A stretch of 64,000 bases of DNA from ZC4RG30 sp040508085 (GTDB taxonomy: Bacteria > Pseudomonadota > Gammaproteobacteria > Steroidobacterales > Steroidobacteraceae), in NCBI GenBank assembly GCA_040508085.1, contig JBEVNO010000072.1, positions 35,562 through 99,561 of the forward strand, in the 5' to 3' direction. The position numbers were made by a program, and so were the translations under genes. Below are positions 53,220-62,600 of this stretch, one piece after another. The notes beneath the pieces are model-generated. The model had not been told where the DNA came from. It worked only from the letters and a program-made list of their open reading frames with translations, and made no database searches. Position 1 is the stretch's first letter. Every line of letters starts with the position of its first letter.

Positions 53220-53886
53220 TGCGGTCCTCCGCCACTCGCCCGTCGTGCAGGCGTACCAGCCGGCGGCAGCTCGCCGCGATGCCGGGATCGTGCGTGACGA
53301 TCACGACTGTCTGCCCCTCGGCATGCAGCTGCTTGAACAGATCCATGATCTCGCGCGCCGTGCGGCTGTCGAGATTGCCGGTGGGCTCATCGGCCAGCAG
53401 CAGTTCCGGATGTCCGACCAGCGCCCGCGCCACCGCCACGCGCTGGCGCTGCCCGCCGGACATCTCATTGGGGCGATGACCGGTGCGGTCGCCCAGGCCC
53501 ACGCGGACCAGCGCGCGGCGCGCATGTTCACGGCGCGCGGCCGGGCCGATGCCGCGGTAGATAAGGGGCTGCGCCACATTGTCGAGCGCAGTCTGGCGCG
53601 GCATCAGGTAGAAATTCTGGAACACGAAGCCGATCTTGCGGTTGCGCACCGAGGCCAGCTGCTCATCATCGAGGCCCGCCACTTCCTCGTCATCGAGCGT
53701 GTAGCGGCCACTGCTGGGTGTATCCAGGCAGCCAAGGATGTTCATCATCGTGGACTTGCCCGAGCCTGAGGCGCCGGTGAGTGCAAGGAAATCATTGCGC
53801 GCGATCGACAGGTCGACGTCGCTCAACGCCGGATAGGCGATGCCACCCAGCTCGTACACCTTCGATATTCCGGTGAGCTCTATCAC
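53212..53886 (-). CDS. MacB/LolD-type ABC transporter ATP-binding protein
   Basis: A 224-residue ATPase: Walker A TGASGSGKST (37-46), signature MSGGQRQRVAVARAL, Walker B LLLADEPTGNLDS, H-loop VTHDPGIA. It starts at a GTG (53886) that overlaps the adaptor stop (GTGA). It partners the permease at 51942-53219 and the adaptor at 53883-55136, giving a MacAB-like tripartite exporter. Confidence 0.95.
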   Translation of the reverse strand: MIELTGISKVYELGGIAYPALSDVDLSIARNDFLALTGASGSGKSTMMNILGCLDTPSSGRYTLDDEEVAGLDDEQLASVRNRKIGFVFQNFYLMPRQTALDNVAQPLIYRGIGPAARREHARRALVRVGLGDRTGHRPNEMSGGQRQRVAVARALVGHPELLLADEPTGNLDSRTAREIMDLFKQLHAEGQTVVIVTHDPGIAASCRRLVRLHDGRVAEDRIV

Positions 53887-55136
53887 GGGTTCCAGATCGG
53901 GTCGCTTTTCTTCTTCTCTTCTGCACCGGCAACGGGCCTGGCATTCTCCTGTGCCGCCGGCAGGGGCTCGACGCGATCACCATCGCGCAGGAAGCGCAGC
54001 ACGCGCGCCGGGCCGGTGACAATCTGCGCGCCGGCCGCCACGCCCTTGGAGATGGAGATCCACGCATCGTCGGCGAGATCGGTTTCAACCACGCGCTGCC
54101 TGGCGCGCCCCGCCTCCACCACGAACACGCTGGCCTTGGCAGGCTCATCGCGGTTCTCGGACTCCTCGTAGCGCACGGCCTGCACGGGCACCGCGGCGGC
54201 AGGCGTGGCATCGCTGGCGCGGGTCTCGATTTCCGCGCGGCAGCTCATGCCGGTGTGGAATTGCAGATCGGCCGAAACATCGAGCCGGATCTTCACCGGG
54301 TAGCTCTTGCCCTGGCCCTGGATGGTGCGCGGCGAGACCGCCACGGTCTCCACGCTGCCGGTCCAGGAGCGATCCGGAAACGCCGCCGGCACGATGCGCG
54401 CATGCTGGCCGGGGATCACGCGCGCCACGTCGGTCTCGTTGACGTTCACCTCGGCATAGATGTTCGAGGTATCGGCAATGATCATGAGGTCGGAGCCCGC
54501 GATGCTGGTGACGCTGGGCACCGCCGTCTCGCCGGTCTTGATGGTCAGCTGGGTGACGCGCCCGCTGATCGGCGCTCGCAGGTCGGTCTTGGCCAGCTGC
54601 TCGCGCGCCTGCTTCAGCTGGGCGGAGGTCTGCAGCTCCATCTGCCGGGAACTGTTGAGCTCCACCTGCGCCTGGTCGTGCTGGGTGCGGATCTCGTCGT
54701 AGGTGTTGGCGTCGATGACCCCGGATTCCCGCAGCTGCTGGTAGCGCTTCCACTTGGTGGCCAGCGTGTCCGCAGAGAGCTGCTGCCGGTCGATGGCCAG
54801 CCGCGACTGCTGCAGGCTGGCGGAGAGCTGCTCCACCTGCGCCTGCAAGGTCGCCGGATCCAGTCGCAGCAGCGAGTCGCCCTGCTTCACCAGGTCGCCT
54901 TCCTTCACGTACAGGTGCTGCACGCGGCCAAGGATCTCCGACATGATGCGGATCTCGGTCTGGTAGGTCAGCGCGCCCGAGGCGAGGATGGTGGGAGTGA
55001 TGACGCGCTGCTCCACCTGCTGGATCTCGACCTGTTTGGCATCGCCGCTGCGGAATTTGCGCAGTGCCACCGGCACCAGCAGCAGCAGCGCGATTCCGAT
55101 GACGATGAGGGTCTTGTTGCGTTTGTTCATGAGCAT
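53883..55136 (-). CDS. MacA-like periplasmic adaptor (HlyD family)
   Basis: A 417-residue membrane-fusion protein with one N-terminal anchor helix (residues 9-24, TLIVIGIALLLLVPVA). Lipoyl halves (GRVQHLYVKEGDLVKQGDSL; TDLRAPISGRVTQLTIKTGE) flank a long coiled coil (about 100-185), and a beta-barrel follows. It is first gene of the operon, translationally coupled to the ATPase. Two starts, ATG 55136 and ATG 55130, are both possible. A tandem palindromic operator lies 37-71 bases upstream. Confidence 0.94.
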   Translation of the reverse strand: MLMNKRNKTLIVIGIALLLLVPVALRKFRSGDAKQVEIQQVEQRVITPTILASGALTYQTEIRIMSEILGRVQHLYVKEGDLVKQGDSLLRLDPATLQAQVEQLSASLQQSRLAIDRQQLSADTLATKWKRYQQLRESGVIDANTYDEIRTQHDQAQVELNSSRQMELQTSAQLKQAREQLAKTDLRAPISGRVTQLTIKTGETAVPSVTSIAGSDLMIIADTSNIYAEVNVNETDVARVIPGQHARIVPAAFPDRSWTGSVETVAVSPRTIQGQGKSYPVKIRLDVSADLQFHTGMSCRAEIETRASDATPAAAVPVQAVRYEESENRDEPAKASVFVVEAGRARQRVVETDLADDAWISISKGVAAGAQIVTGPARVLRFLRDGDRVEPLPAAQENARPVAGAEEKKKSDPIWNP

Positions 55137-55172
55137 CCCGGCGAGATGACCCGCGCCCCGCTATTCATTTTT

Positions 55173-55207
55173 ATAAGGCACCTGATGCTATATCAGGCGC
55201 CTGATAT
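55173..55207. promoter_or_regulatory. Tandem palindromic operator of the MacAB-like operon
   Basis: ATATCAGGCGCCTGATAT (55190-55207) is a perfect 18-bp palindrome. A second, weaker copy, ATAAGGCACCTGAT (55173-55186), lies 19 bases away in the same register. On the minus strand they flank a -10-like TATAAA (55169-55175 read in reverse), so a bound repressor would block the promoter of the operon starting at 55136. Form suggests a TetR-like dimer; no such gene is in the window. Confidence 0.6.
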
Positions 55208-55217
55208 TCCACAAGCC

Positions 55218-55919
55218 CTATCGCAGGGCGATGAAGGCCCAGATGCCGAAGACGAGAAGGTAGGGGAGCGCGACGAACAGCGCGCTGAACAGCCACGAGC
55301 GGCCCGACCACAACTTCACCCCCACCGCCCCCAGGTATAGCGCGGCAATCTGCAGCAGATTCAGGCTGTTCAGCAGCGTGTAGCCCGGCTCGCCGGCCGT
55401 ACGCTGGAAGAACAGCGCGTTGAAGGACAGCGGCTGCAGCTCTTCCTGGGGAATCTGCGCGGAGGCAGCTGTCAGCAGCACGAAGGCCGCGGGGATGATG
55501 CCCAGCACCGCCGGCAGGCTGGTCCAGGCAGAAAACGCGAACCACTGCCTGAAGGTGCGATCGACATTGGTGACCTTGCCAGCCAAAACGTAATAAAGCG
55601 TGCCGATCAGCAGCATGAGAACGGCCACGAATGCCGACGCGCCGGTGGCGATGGCGGCCTGCAGCCCCTGGCGCTGGCCCGCCTGGTGGGCACGCTCCGT
55701 GATCTGCTGTTCGGTCATCATGCCCGCGAATCCGGAGGCGCGGATCTGGTGGTCCACCAGCCATTCCATGTCGACGACGCTCGTGTACCACAGCGAGACG
55801 CCGGCGGTGGTGAGCAGCAGCAGCAGCAACGGGAACCAGAAGCGGGGGCGCTCCGCGATTTCCGCGAAGGCCTTGCGCGGCTCGAATATCAACGCCTGCA
55901 GCAATGACCAGTTGCCCAT
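55218..55919 (-). CDS. YIP1 family membrane protein
   Basis: A 233-residue membrane protein with the Yip1 layout: a short cytosolic start with ALIFEPRKAFAEIAERPRFW, then five hydrophobic segments (PLLLLLLTTAGVSLWYTSV ... YLLVFGIWAFIAL). Bacterial members have no established function. ATG 55919 is set by GAGGGGAAGGG immediately upstream. It precedes the MacAB-like operon on the same strand, but an operator and promoter lie between. Confidence 0.85.
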   Translation of the reverse strand: MGNWSLLQALIFEPRKAFAEIAERPRFWFPLLLLLLTTAGVSLWYTSVVDMEWLVDHQIRASGFAGMMTEQQITERAHQAGQRQGLQAAIATGASAFVAVLMLLIGTLYYVLAGKVTNVDRTFRQWFAFSAWTSLPAVLGIIPAAFVLLTAASAQIPQEELQPLSFNALFFQRTAGEPGYTLLNSLNLLQIAALYLGAVGVKLWSGRSWLFSALFVALPYLLVFGIWAFIALR

Positions 55920-56020
55920 GCCCTTCCCCTCATGAGATCGCACCGAACCGCCCCTGGCCGCGATTCTGACCGATACGCGCTGACAGCGCACCCGCAAGCG
56001 CGCTACGCTGCCCCGTGCTG

Positions 56021-56338
56021 ATGGCAGTCCCATGGAAACAATTGCTGGTGTTTGCGCCGCAGATCATCGAGGTCTCGCGCGAATTGCTGAAGCGCGCCCG
56101 CGGCACGCCGAAGGGCGTCGCTCTGGTGCAGGTGCCAGATGCTGCCGATGTGCCGCAGCGCATCGCAGCACTGGAGGAAAACGAGCGCCGCCAGGCCGAG
56201 CTGGTGGAGCGCATGGCGCAGCAGCAGGACGCGCTGTCGCGGGCCGTTGTGGTGCTGCACCGCCGCCAGCGCATTCTGGCGGGGGCGATCGTGGTGCTGG
56301 CCGCCGCGCTGGCCTGGCAGCTGTTCTTCCTGAGCTAG
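56021..56338 (+). CDS. Small tail-anchored coiled-coil protein of unknown function
   Basis: A 105-residue protein: an amphipathic start, a likely coiled coil (about 45-78, RIAALEENERRQAELVERMA), then a C-terminal membrane helix (ILAGAIVVLAAALAWQLFFL) ending in LS. The layout fits a tail-anchored protein. I use ATG 56021; a GTG two codons earlier is possible. Its TAG shares CTAG (56335-56338) with the stop of the convergent SDR gene. No family recognised. Confidence 0.7.
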   Translation: MAVPWKQLLVFAPQIIEVSRELLKRARGTPKGVALVQVPDAADVPQRIAALEENERRQAELVERMAQQQDALSRAVVVLHRRQRILAGAIVVLAAALAWQLFFLS

Positions 56339-57273
56339 AGCCCTTTCTTCCGCAGTTCCGCAGCGTAGAGCAACGGCGCGAATGCCGCCGTCGCCTCGCG
56401 CCTGCCCTCCGGCACGCCTTCGGCAGAAAAAGACGCCATCAGCAGCTGGTTGCGCTGCTGCAGCATGGGCGCGAACTCCGGGTGCGAGAGGATGTACAGG
56501 TCGTTGCGGCGGATGCCCTCCAGCACCAGCCGGCCGGCTTCCAGCGGATCCATGGCGACGGCCATGAGATCGACGGGCGGGGCATCGGCACGCAGTGGCG
56601 GCGGCGCGATCGGCTGGCGCGGCGCATCGCCGTGCGAGGCGGGGCGATTGCGTTCGGCATCGAAGATGTGCGTACGTACCAGGCCGGGGCAGAAGATGGA
56701 CACGCCGATGTCGCTGCCCGCCAGCTCCTCGCGCAGCGCCTCGAACATTCCCACCACCGCGAACTTGGTGGTGGTGTAGACGCCCAGTACGCCGGCAACG
56801 AGACCCGCCGAGGACGAGGTGACCATGATGTGGCCGCCCTGGCCATGCTGGCGCATGCGCGGCAGGAAGGTGCGCACGCCGTTGAACACGCCATTGATGT
56901 TCACGTCCAGCGCCCAGTCCCAGTCCTCCCATGACACCTGCGACAGCAGGCCGGGGTGCCCCACCCCGGCGTTGTTGACCAGCAGGTGCACCGGGCCGAA
57001 CACGCGCTCGGCTTCATCGGCCGCGCGCACCATGCCGTCCCGATCGGCGGTATCCAGACGGATGGCGTGCAGCCCGGCGTTGTCGCGGGGAAAGGATGCC
57101 AGCGCGCTGTCGCGATGCGACTCGCTTTTGTAAGTGAGCACCACCTTCATGCCGGCGGCGGACAGTACCCGTGCGATCCCCAGGCCGATGCCACTGGAAC
57201 CGCCGGTGACGAAGGCCGTCTTGCCGGCGACCTGCGCCAGCGGCGTGCGCACCACAGGAATGGCAGTGGACAT
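56335..57273 (-). CDS. Classical short-chain dehydrogenase/reductase
   Basis: A 312-residue NAD(P)-dependent oxidoreductase: TGGSSGIGLGIA (23-34) binds the cofactor, VNNAGVG follows, the catalytic Ser is in VTSSSAGLVAG and the Tyr-Lys pair in YTTTK. FCPGLVRTHIFDAER resembles members with bulky hydrophobic substrates. Substrate unknown. It is about 40 bases downstream of pbpC's stop on the same strand, so separate start sites are likely but not shown. Confidence 0.92.
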   Translation of the reverse strand: MSTAIPVVRTPLAQVAGKTAFVTGGSSGIGLGIARVLSAAGMKVVLTYKSESHRDSALASFPRDNAGLHAIRLDTADRDGMVRAADEAERVFGPVHLLVNNAGVGHPGLLSQVSWEDWDWALDVNINGVFNGVRTFLPRMRQHGQGGHIMVTSSSAGLVAGVLGVYTTTKFAVVGMFEALREELAGSDIGVSIFCPGLVRTHIFDAERNRPASHGDAPRQPIAPPPLRADAPPVDLMAVAMDPLEAGRLVLEGIRRNDLYILSHPEFAPMLQQRNQLLMASFSAEGVPEGRREATAAFAPLLYAAELRKKGL

Positions 57274-57311
57274 GGCTCCCCCCTCATCGTTGCTGGATCG
57301 TCTGCTCGATG

Positions 57312-59684
57312 CTAGCGCGTGAGCACTTCGAAGTCGCGGCTGAGCCGCCTGCCGCTGGCGTCCACGACGGTTACACGATGCCTGCCGGGTGCCAGATCCA
57401 CGGCCAGCTGGTGATGCAGCTCGGTGCGACCGGCGTAGTCATCATCCAGGTGCCAGTACAGTTGCGCGCGCGGATCGCGATGCATCACTTCCAGCACCGC
57501 ACGGCCACGGCTGCCATCCAGCGTCACCGGCACGTAGATCCGGCCACCGGCATCCGGGTACAGGAATTCCATCGCGCCACGCGCACCATCTTCGGCGCGT
57601 TCGCGGCAGCCGGCGCGCCAGGCAGGCAATGGCCGGTAATCGCCGTGCTGCGTGCGGTAGTAATACTCGAGCGTCGGCGGCAGCACGAACCAGGGCTGGT
57701 GGATCATGGTGGCGACGGCCGCGCAGTCGGAATTCACGCGCAGCTGGTCGCGCCGGTCCAGATGCACCAGCTGGTGATACGGCGTCTGGCGGTCGAAATG
57801 GCTGCGCAAGGGCACCAGCTCCTCGCCCCCATCGCACAGTTCACTGGCGAGATAGCCGTCGTCGCTGCAGGTATGCACGCTCTTCAGCGCCGCCATCGGT
57901 GTGGCATACCAGGGGCTGCGCGGCAGGTTGTCGTGCAGCGCGAACAGCAATGGCGCCGCCGCGCTGCTGCCAGTCAGGCCCGGCACGCCACTGCCATCGG
58001 CATTGCCCACCCACACGCCCACTGTGTGGGCCGTGGTGCTGCCCACCGCCCAGGCATCGCGCAGTCCCCAGCTGGTGCCGGTCTTCCAGGCAATCAGCCG
58101 GCTATCGGCGAAGCGCTTCCAGTTCGCCTCCTCGGCGGGGCGCGCGACTTCCAGCAGCGCCTGCTGTGCAAGCCATGCCGCGCCTGCGGAGAGCGGGCGC
58201 GGTTGCGGCCTGGATGGAGCCGCTGCAGCGGGCCCGCGCAGCCATTCGAGCCTGCGCGCCATGCCACCGGCGCCGCGCGCCGTATCGGCCAGCTCCGCAT
58301 AGGCCTGCGTCACATCCCACAGCGTGGCTTCGGCGCCGCCCAGGATGAGCGCCAGGCCGTAGTGATCCGGGGGTCGCGCCAGCGTGGAGAACCCCAGCTG
58401 CTGCAGCAGTTCATGGAAGCGCGGATAGCCGAAATCACGCAGCAGGCGCACGGCCGGCACGTTCAATGAATGGGCCAGTGCCTCATCCGCCGGCACGGCG
58501 CCACGGAAGCCGCGGTCGAAGTTCTCCGGCGTGAAGCCGCGGATCTGCGTGGGCACATCGGGCACCAGCATGCGCGGCAGCAGCTGGCCGCTGTCGAGCA
58601 TGGCTGCGTACAGGAATGGTTTCAGGATGCTGCCGGTGCTGCGTGGCCGTTGCACGATGTCCACCGCCAGCGCGCGCTGCGGGTCAAAGCCCCAGCCGGC
58701 ATTGCCCACGTAGGCCAGCACTTCGAAGCTGCGGTTGTCGACGATCAGTGCGGCCGCATTGCCGATGCCCGAGCGCTGCAGCTGCGCGCCCAGTTCGGCC
58801 ACCTGCCGGCTGGCTGCGCGCTGCAGCTGCGCATCCAGCGTGCTGGCGAAGCGGTGCTGCCGGGGATAGCGTGCACGCAGGGTTTCCAGCAGATGCGGCG
58901 CGGCATCGGGCAGCGGCTGCGGCGCAGCGACCAGCGGCTCGGCCAGTGCCAGCTGCAGGTCGAGCTCGGGCAGCAGCCCGTGCCTGGCCAAGGTGCGCAG
59001 CAATGCATCACGGCGCGACTGCAGCCGCTGCCGCCCGCGGCCCGGCGTGACCAGCCCCGGCGCATTGGGCAGCACAGCCAGCGTCGCTGCCTCAGCCCAG
59101 GATAATTGCGATGGATCACGCCCGAAGTAGCGCCATGCCGCGGCTTCCAGCCCGACCACATTGCCGCCGAAGGGCGCATGGCTGGCATACAGCGCCAGCA
59201 GCTCGTCCTTCGAGTAGCGGCATTCCAGGCGCAATGCCAGCAGCGCCTGCCAGGCCTTGGCGAGATAGCCCCGCCGCCGCGTGCCGTCCTGCTGGATGAT
59301 CTGCCGCGCCAGTTGCATGGTGAGCGTGGATGCGCCGCTGACCACACGTTGCGCGCGCCAGTTGCTGCGCATGGCGCGTGCCACCGCCAGCGGGTCGATG
59401 CCCGGGTGGTGGCGGAAGCGCGGGTCTTCGTAGTGCATCAGCGCCAGCGCGAACCGCTGCGGTACGGCGGCGAGTTCCGGGAAGCGCCATTGCCCGTCGG
59501 CGGCGATGCGCGCGCCGAGCAGGCTGCCATCGCGCGCCAACAGCACGGCAGAGAATGGCTCGCGGAACAGCGGGCGCGGCAGCATCCACCAGAACGCCGC
59601 GCTGCCCAGCAGCAGCGCGACGGCCGTGATGCGGACGCGCCTACTGCGCCACCACCTCGGTCCAGCGGCCGGTGCTGCGTGCAT
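57312..59684 (-). CDS. pbpC: Penicillin-binding protein 1C
   Basis: A 790-residue peptidoglycan synthase. One membrane anchor (about 20-35), then the GT51 transglycosylase (MHYEDPRFRHHPGIDPLAVAR; GASTLTMQLARQI). The transpeptidase has the active-site Ser352 in SILK (352-355), then SLN and KTGTSWG. The C-terminal BiPBP_C domain is typical of PBP1C (IYVPVTLDGSRGRAVLEVM). It begins 44 bases inside the 3' end of the alpha-2-macroglobulin gene. The two are a conserved pair in proteobacteria, thought to repair the wall where the macroglobulin traps invading proteases. Confidence 0.96.
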   Translation of the reverse strand: MHAAPAAGPRWWRSRRVRITAVALLLGSAAFWWMLPRPLFREPFSAVLLARDGSLLGARIAADGQWRFPELAAVPQRFALALMHYEDPRFRHHPGIDPLAVARAMRSNWRAQRVVSGASTLTMQLARQIIQQDGTRRRGYLAKAWQALLALRLECRYSKDELLALYASHAPFGGNVVGLEAAAWRYFGRDPSQLSWAEAATLAVLPNAPGLVTPGRGRQRLQSRRDALLRTLARHGLLPELDLQLALAEPLVAAPQPLPDAAPHLLETLRARYPRQHRFASTLDAQLQRAASRQVAELGAQLQRSGIGNAAALIVDNRSFEVLAYVGNAGWGFDPQRALAVDIVQRPRSTGSILKPFLYAAMLDSGQLLPRMLVPDVPTQIRGFTPENFDRGFRGAVPADEALAHSLNVPAVRLLRDFGYPRFHELLQQLGFSTLARPPDHYGLALILGGAEATLWDVTQAYAELADTARGAGGMARRLEWLRGPAAAAPSRPQPRPLSAGAAWLAQQALLEVARPAEEANWKRFADSRLIAWKTGTSWGLRDAWAVGSTTAHTVGVWVGNADGSGVPGLTGSSAAAPLLFALHDNLPRSPWYATPMAALKSVHTCSDDGYLASELCDGGEELVPLRSHFDRQTPYHQLVHLDRRDQLRVNSDCAAVATMIHQPWFVLPPTLEYYYRTQHGDYRPLPAWRAGCRERAEDGARGAMEFLYPDAGGRIYVPVTLDGSRGRAVLEVMHRDPRAQLYWHLDDDYAGRTELHHQLAVDLAPGRHRVTVVDASGRRLSRDFEVLTR

Positions 59685-62600
59685 GCCTGGTTGCGTCGTA
59701 CATGGCCTCGGCGACGATGCCGGGCAGGTAATAGCGGCCGCGATAAGCGGCGTTGATGTGCGTCTGGAAGCGGATGGTGGCGCCCGCTTCCAGGTTGAAG
59801 TATTGCATCACGCGGTCGTCGCGGATATCCACGTGGTCGGCGCCGCTGGCACCGGCATTGCGCTGGCTCTCGCCTTTGGGGGCTTCGCGCTCGCCCTTGC
59901 CGTCATCAGCATCATTGAGGCGTTCATTGCGGATCTCCCAGCCCGAGGGCACGATCTGCGTGAGTGCGATGTTGTCCACCTTCACGCGCGTGGTATTGCG
60001 CAGCGTGATGTCGACCGTGAGGTCGGCACCCTGCCGCACCTTGGCCAGATCCACCGGATTGCCGTCGGCATCGTTGTAGGCCAGCTGCAGCTCGAGCCCT
60101 GATGAGGCCGCTGCCTCGGCCTGCGGCGCCGGCGTGCCGCGCAGCGTGACCGTGGCGAACAGGATGCCAGGCGAGGTGTTGGCGAGACCCAGTTCGGTGC
60201 CGCCATCCGGCACGCCATCAAGCACAACGCGATCCAGCGCCGCGCGGCTGCCACCAGTCTGGGTCCTGCCGGCCAACGTTCGCGTGTAGGTGAAGCCCGC
60301 CTCATCCTTGCGCGCGCCGGCCAGCTGCGACATGGCCAGCAGCGAATAGGCCGTTTCCTGCGTCGAATACCACTCATCGCCCGCGAGCGCCTTCGAGATC
60401 TCGCGTACCAGCGGCTCGGCCTTTTCCAGCTGGCCGAGAATCACCTGCGACTGCAGCACCAGTGCGTGATCGCGCAGTGGCGAGCCGAAGGTGTAGTCAC
60501 CGGGGCGGTAGTCACGGGCGGCCAGCGGATCCCCGCTGGAGAGCTGCCGCGCCGCATCGCCCAGGCCGGCGAGCTGGTAGGCCGCCGCCAGCACCCAGCG
60601 CTCCACGCCATCCATCCTGGCCTCGCGCAACCGGTTCATCGCGCCCACTTCCGGCTGGCCGGCGCGGGCCAGCACATACAACCGGTAGGCCTGGTTCAGC
60701 GGCGCACTGTCGCCCGGGTTCCAGGCCTGAGCCTGGGCACGCAGGCTGCGGACCATCCCGGCGCGCAGCGCGGCGGGCACGGTGTAACCCTGCTTCTCCG
60801 CCTCCACCAGGAAGTGGCTGGCGTAGACGCCCGCCCATTGTGAATAGCCGCTGGCCGCATAGCTCTCGCCAGGCCAGTAGCTGAATGCGCCATTGGGCAG
60901 CTGGAATTCCCGGAGCTTCTGGATGCCAGCGCGCACGTTGGCCTCGGTGCGGCGCAGGCTGTCCGCATCGAGATTCATCAGCGAGCCGAGGAACAGCTGC
61001 GGGAACACGGCCGAGGTGACCTGCTCCAGGCAGCCATGTGGATAGCTGATCAGGTAATCGAGCCGGCTCGCGAGGTTCACCGGCGGTATGCGCGACACCT
61101 CGAGCGTCACCAGGTTGGTGCCTGGAATGCCATGCGGGCGCAGCGGCGTGGTCCAGCTGGCGCCTGGCTGCAGCAGGTGCGTGACCAGCCGCGTCGAGGG
61201 CGGATTGGGGCTGCGCAATTCGATGTTGATTTCGTCCTGCGCACGCTCGTTGCCACTCACGGCGGTGAAGCGCACGCGCGCATGGCCGAGCCGCTGGCTG
61301 GCACGCAGCCTCAGCAGGCCGATCTTCTCGCCGCTGCGCTCGAAGTTCAGCGTGGTGGTCGCGCCGCCGACGATCTCGAACAGGCTGTCCGGCGCAATGG
61401 TGAGGCGCACCTCGCGGATGCTGTCGTTCATGGCGAACACCGACACCGGCACCGTAATCTCCTCGCCCGGCCCCACCACGCGCGGCAACGTCGGCACGAT
61501 CATCAGCGGCTGGCGCACGCGCACGGATTTCTCCGCCGAGCCATACATGGCTGGTTGCGCGGCCTGGCTGCCCGCCACCACCATCACGCGCACGGCACCG
61601 ACATAGCGCGGCAGCTTGATCTTCTGCTGCTGCGTCCTGCCAGCCGGCAGCTCGAACGGACCCAGCAGTTGTGCCAGCGGCGGAAAACGTGACTGCTGCT
61701 GGTTGGCGGCATTGGCGGCAGCACCATCGGAACCACCCAGCGCCAGCAGCCTCTCCAGCTTCATGCCATAGGCGCCGCTGACTTCATCGAACAGATCCCA
61801 GGTGCGCACGCCGAGCGCCTCGCGGCGGAAGAATTCTCCATGCAGATCGGGAGTGCGGAAATTCGTCAGCGACAGCAGGCCTTCATCGACTACGGCCAGC
61901 GTATAGGTCATCGCCTTGCCACTGGCCTCGCTGACCTTCACTGCCACCTCGCTCTCGGGGCGCCATTCGTCAGCGGCCTGAAGCACCGGCCGCAGCTGGG
62001 TGGCAGGGTCCGTCACCACCAGCGGCAACACGCCGTAGAGCCGGATGGGCAGATCGTTCTGCTTGCCGGCATGCGGCTGCACCAGCGTGACGGCCACATA
62101 GGCATTGGGCGTCATTGCCGCGGTGACGGGGATGCTGATGCGCGATTCCTGCTGCGCCGGCACCACCCACCGTGCATCGAGAATGGAGCTGCCATTCTCC
62201 ACTGTCACCAGCGCCCGGCCCTGCGCGCTCTGCGGCAGCTGCACCACGGCGGTGTCGCCGACCTGGTAACTCTCCTTGTCGGCGGTGAGTTCGAGCATGG
62301 TCGCTGCGGGGCCGGTCTGATCGCGGCCTTCACCCACCCAGTAGGGCCAGTCGAGGTAGAACACCGAGCCCGCGCAGTGGCCACCGTCCCCGTCGCAGAC
62401 CCGCAGCAGGTAGCGGCCCCACTGCGATTCACCAACGCGGAACTGCCATTGCGCCTTGCCCTGCGCATTGGTGGTTACCGTGGCTTCGCTGACGCGCGTA
62501 TTGTTCTCGCGAGTGACGTAGGCCGCCAGTGAGTCGTTGCCGCGGTCCCACCACCAGCGCCAGTCGATCTTGTACAGCTTCACAGTGAGCTTGCGGCCGG

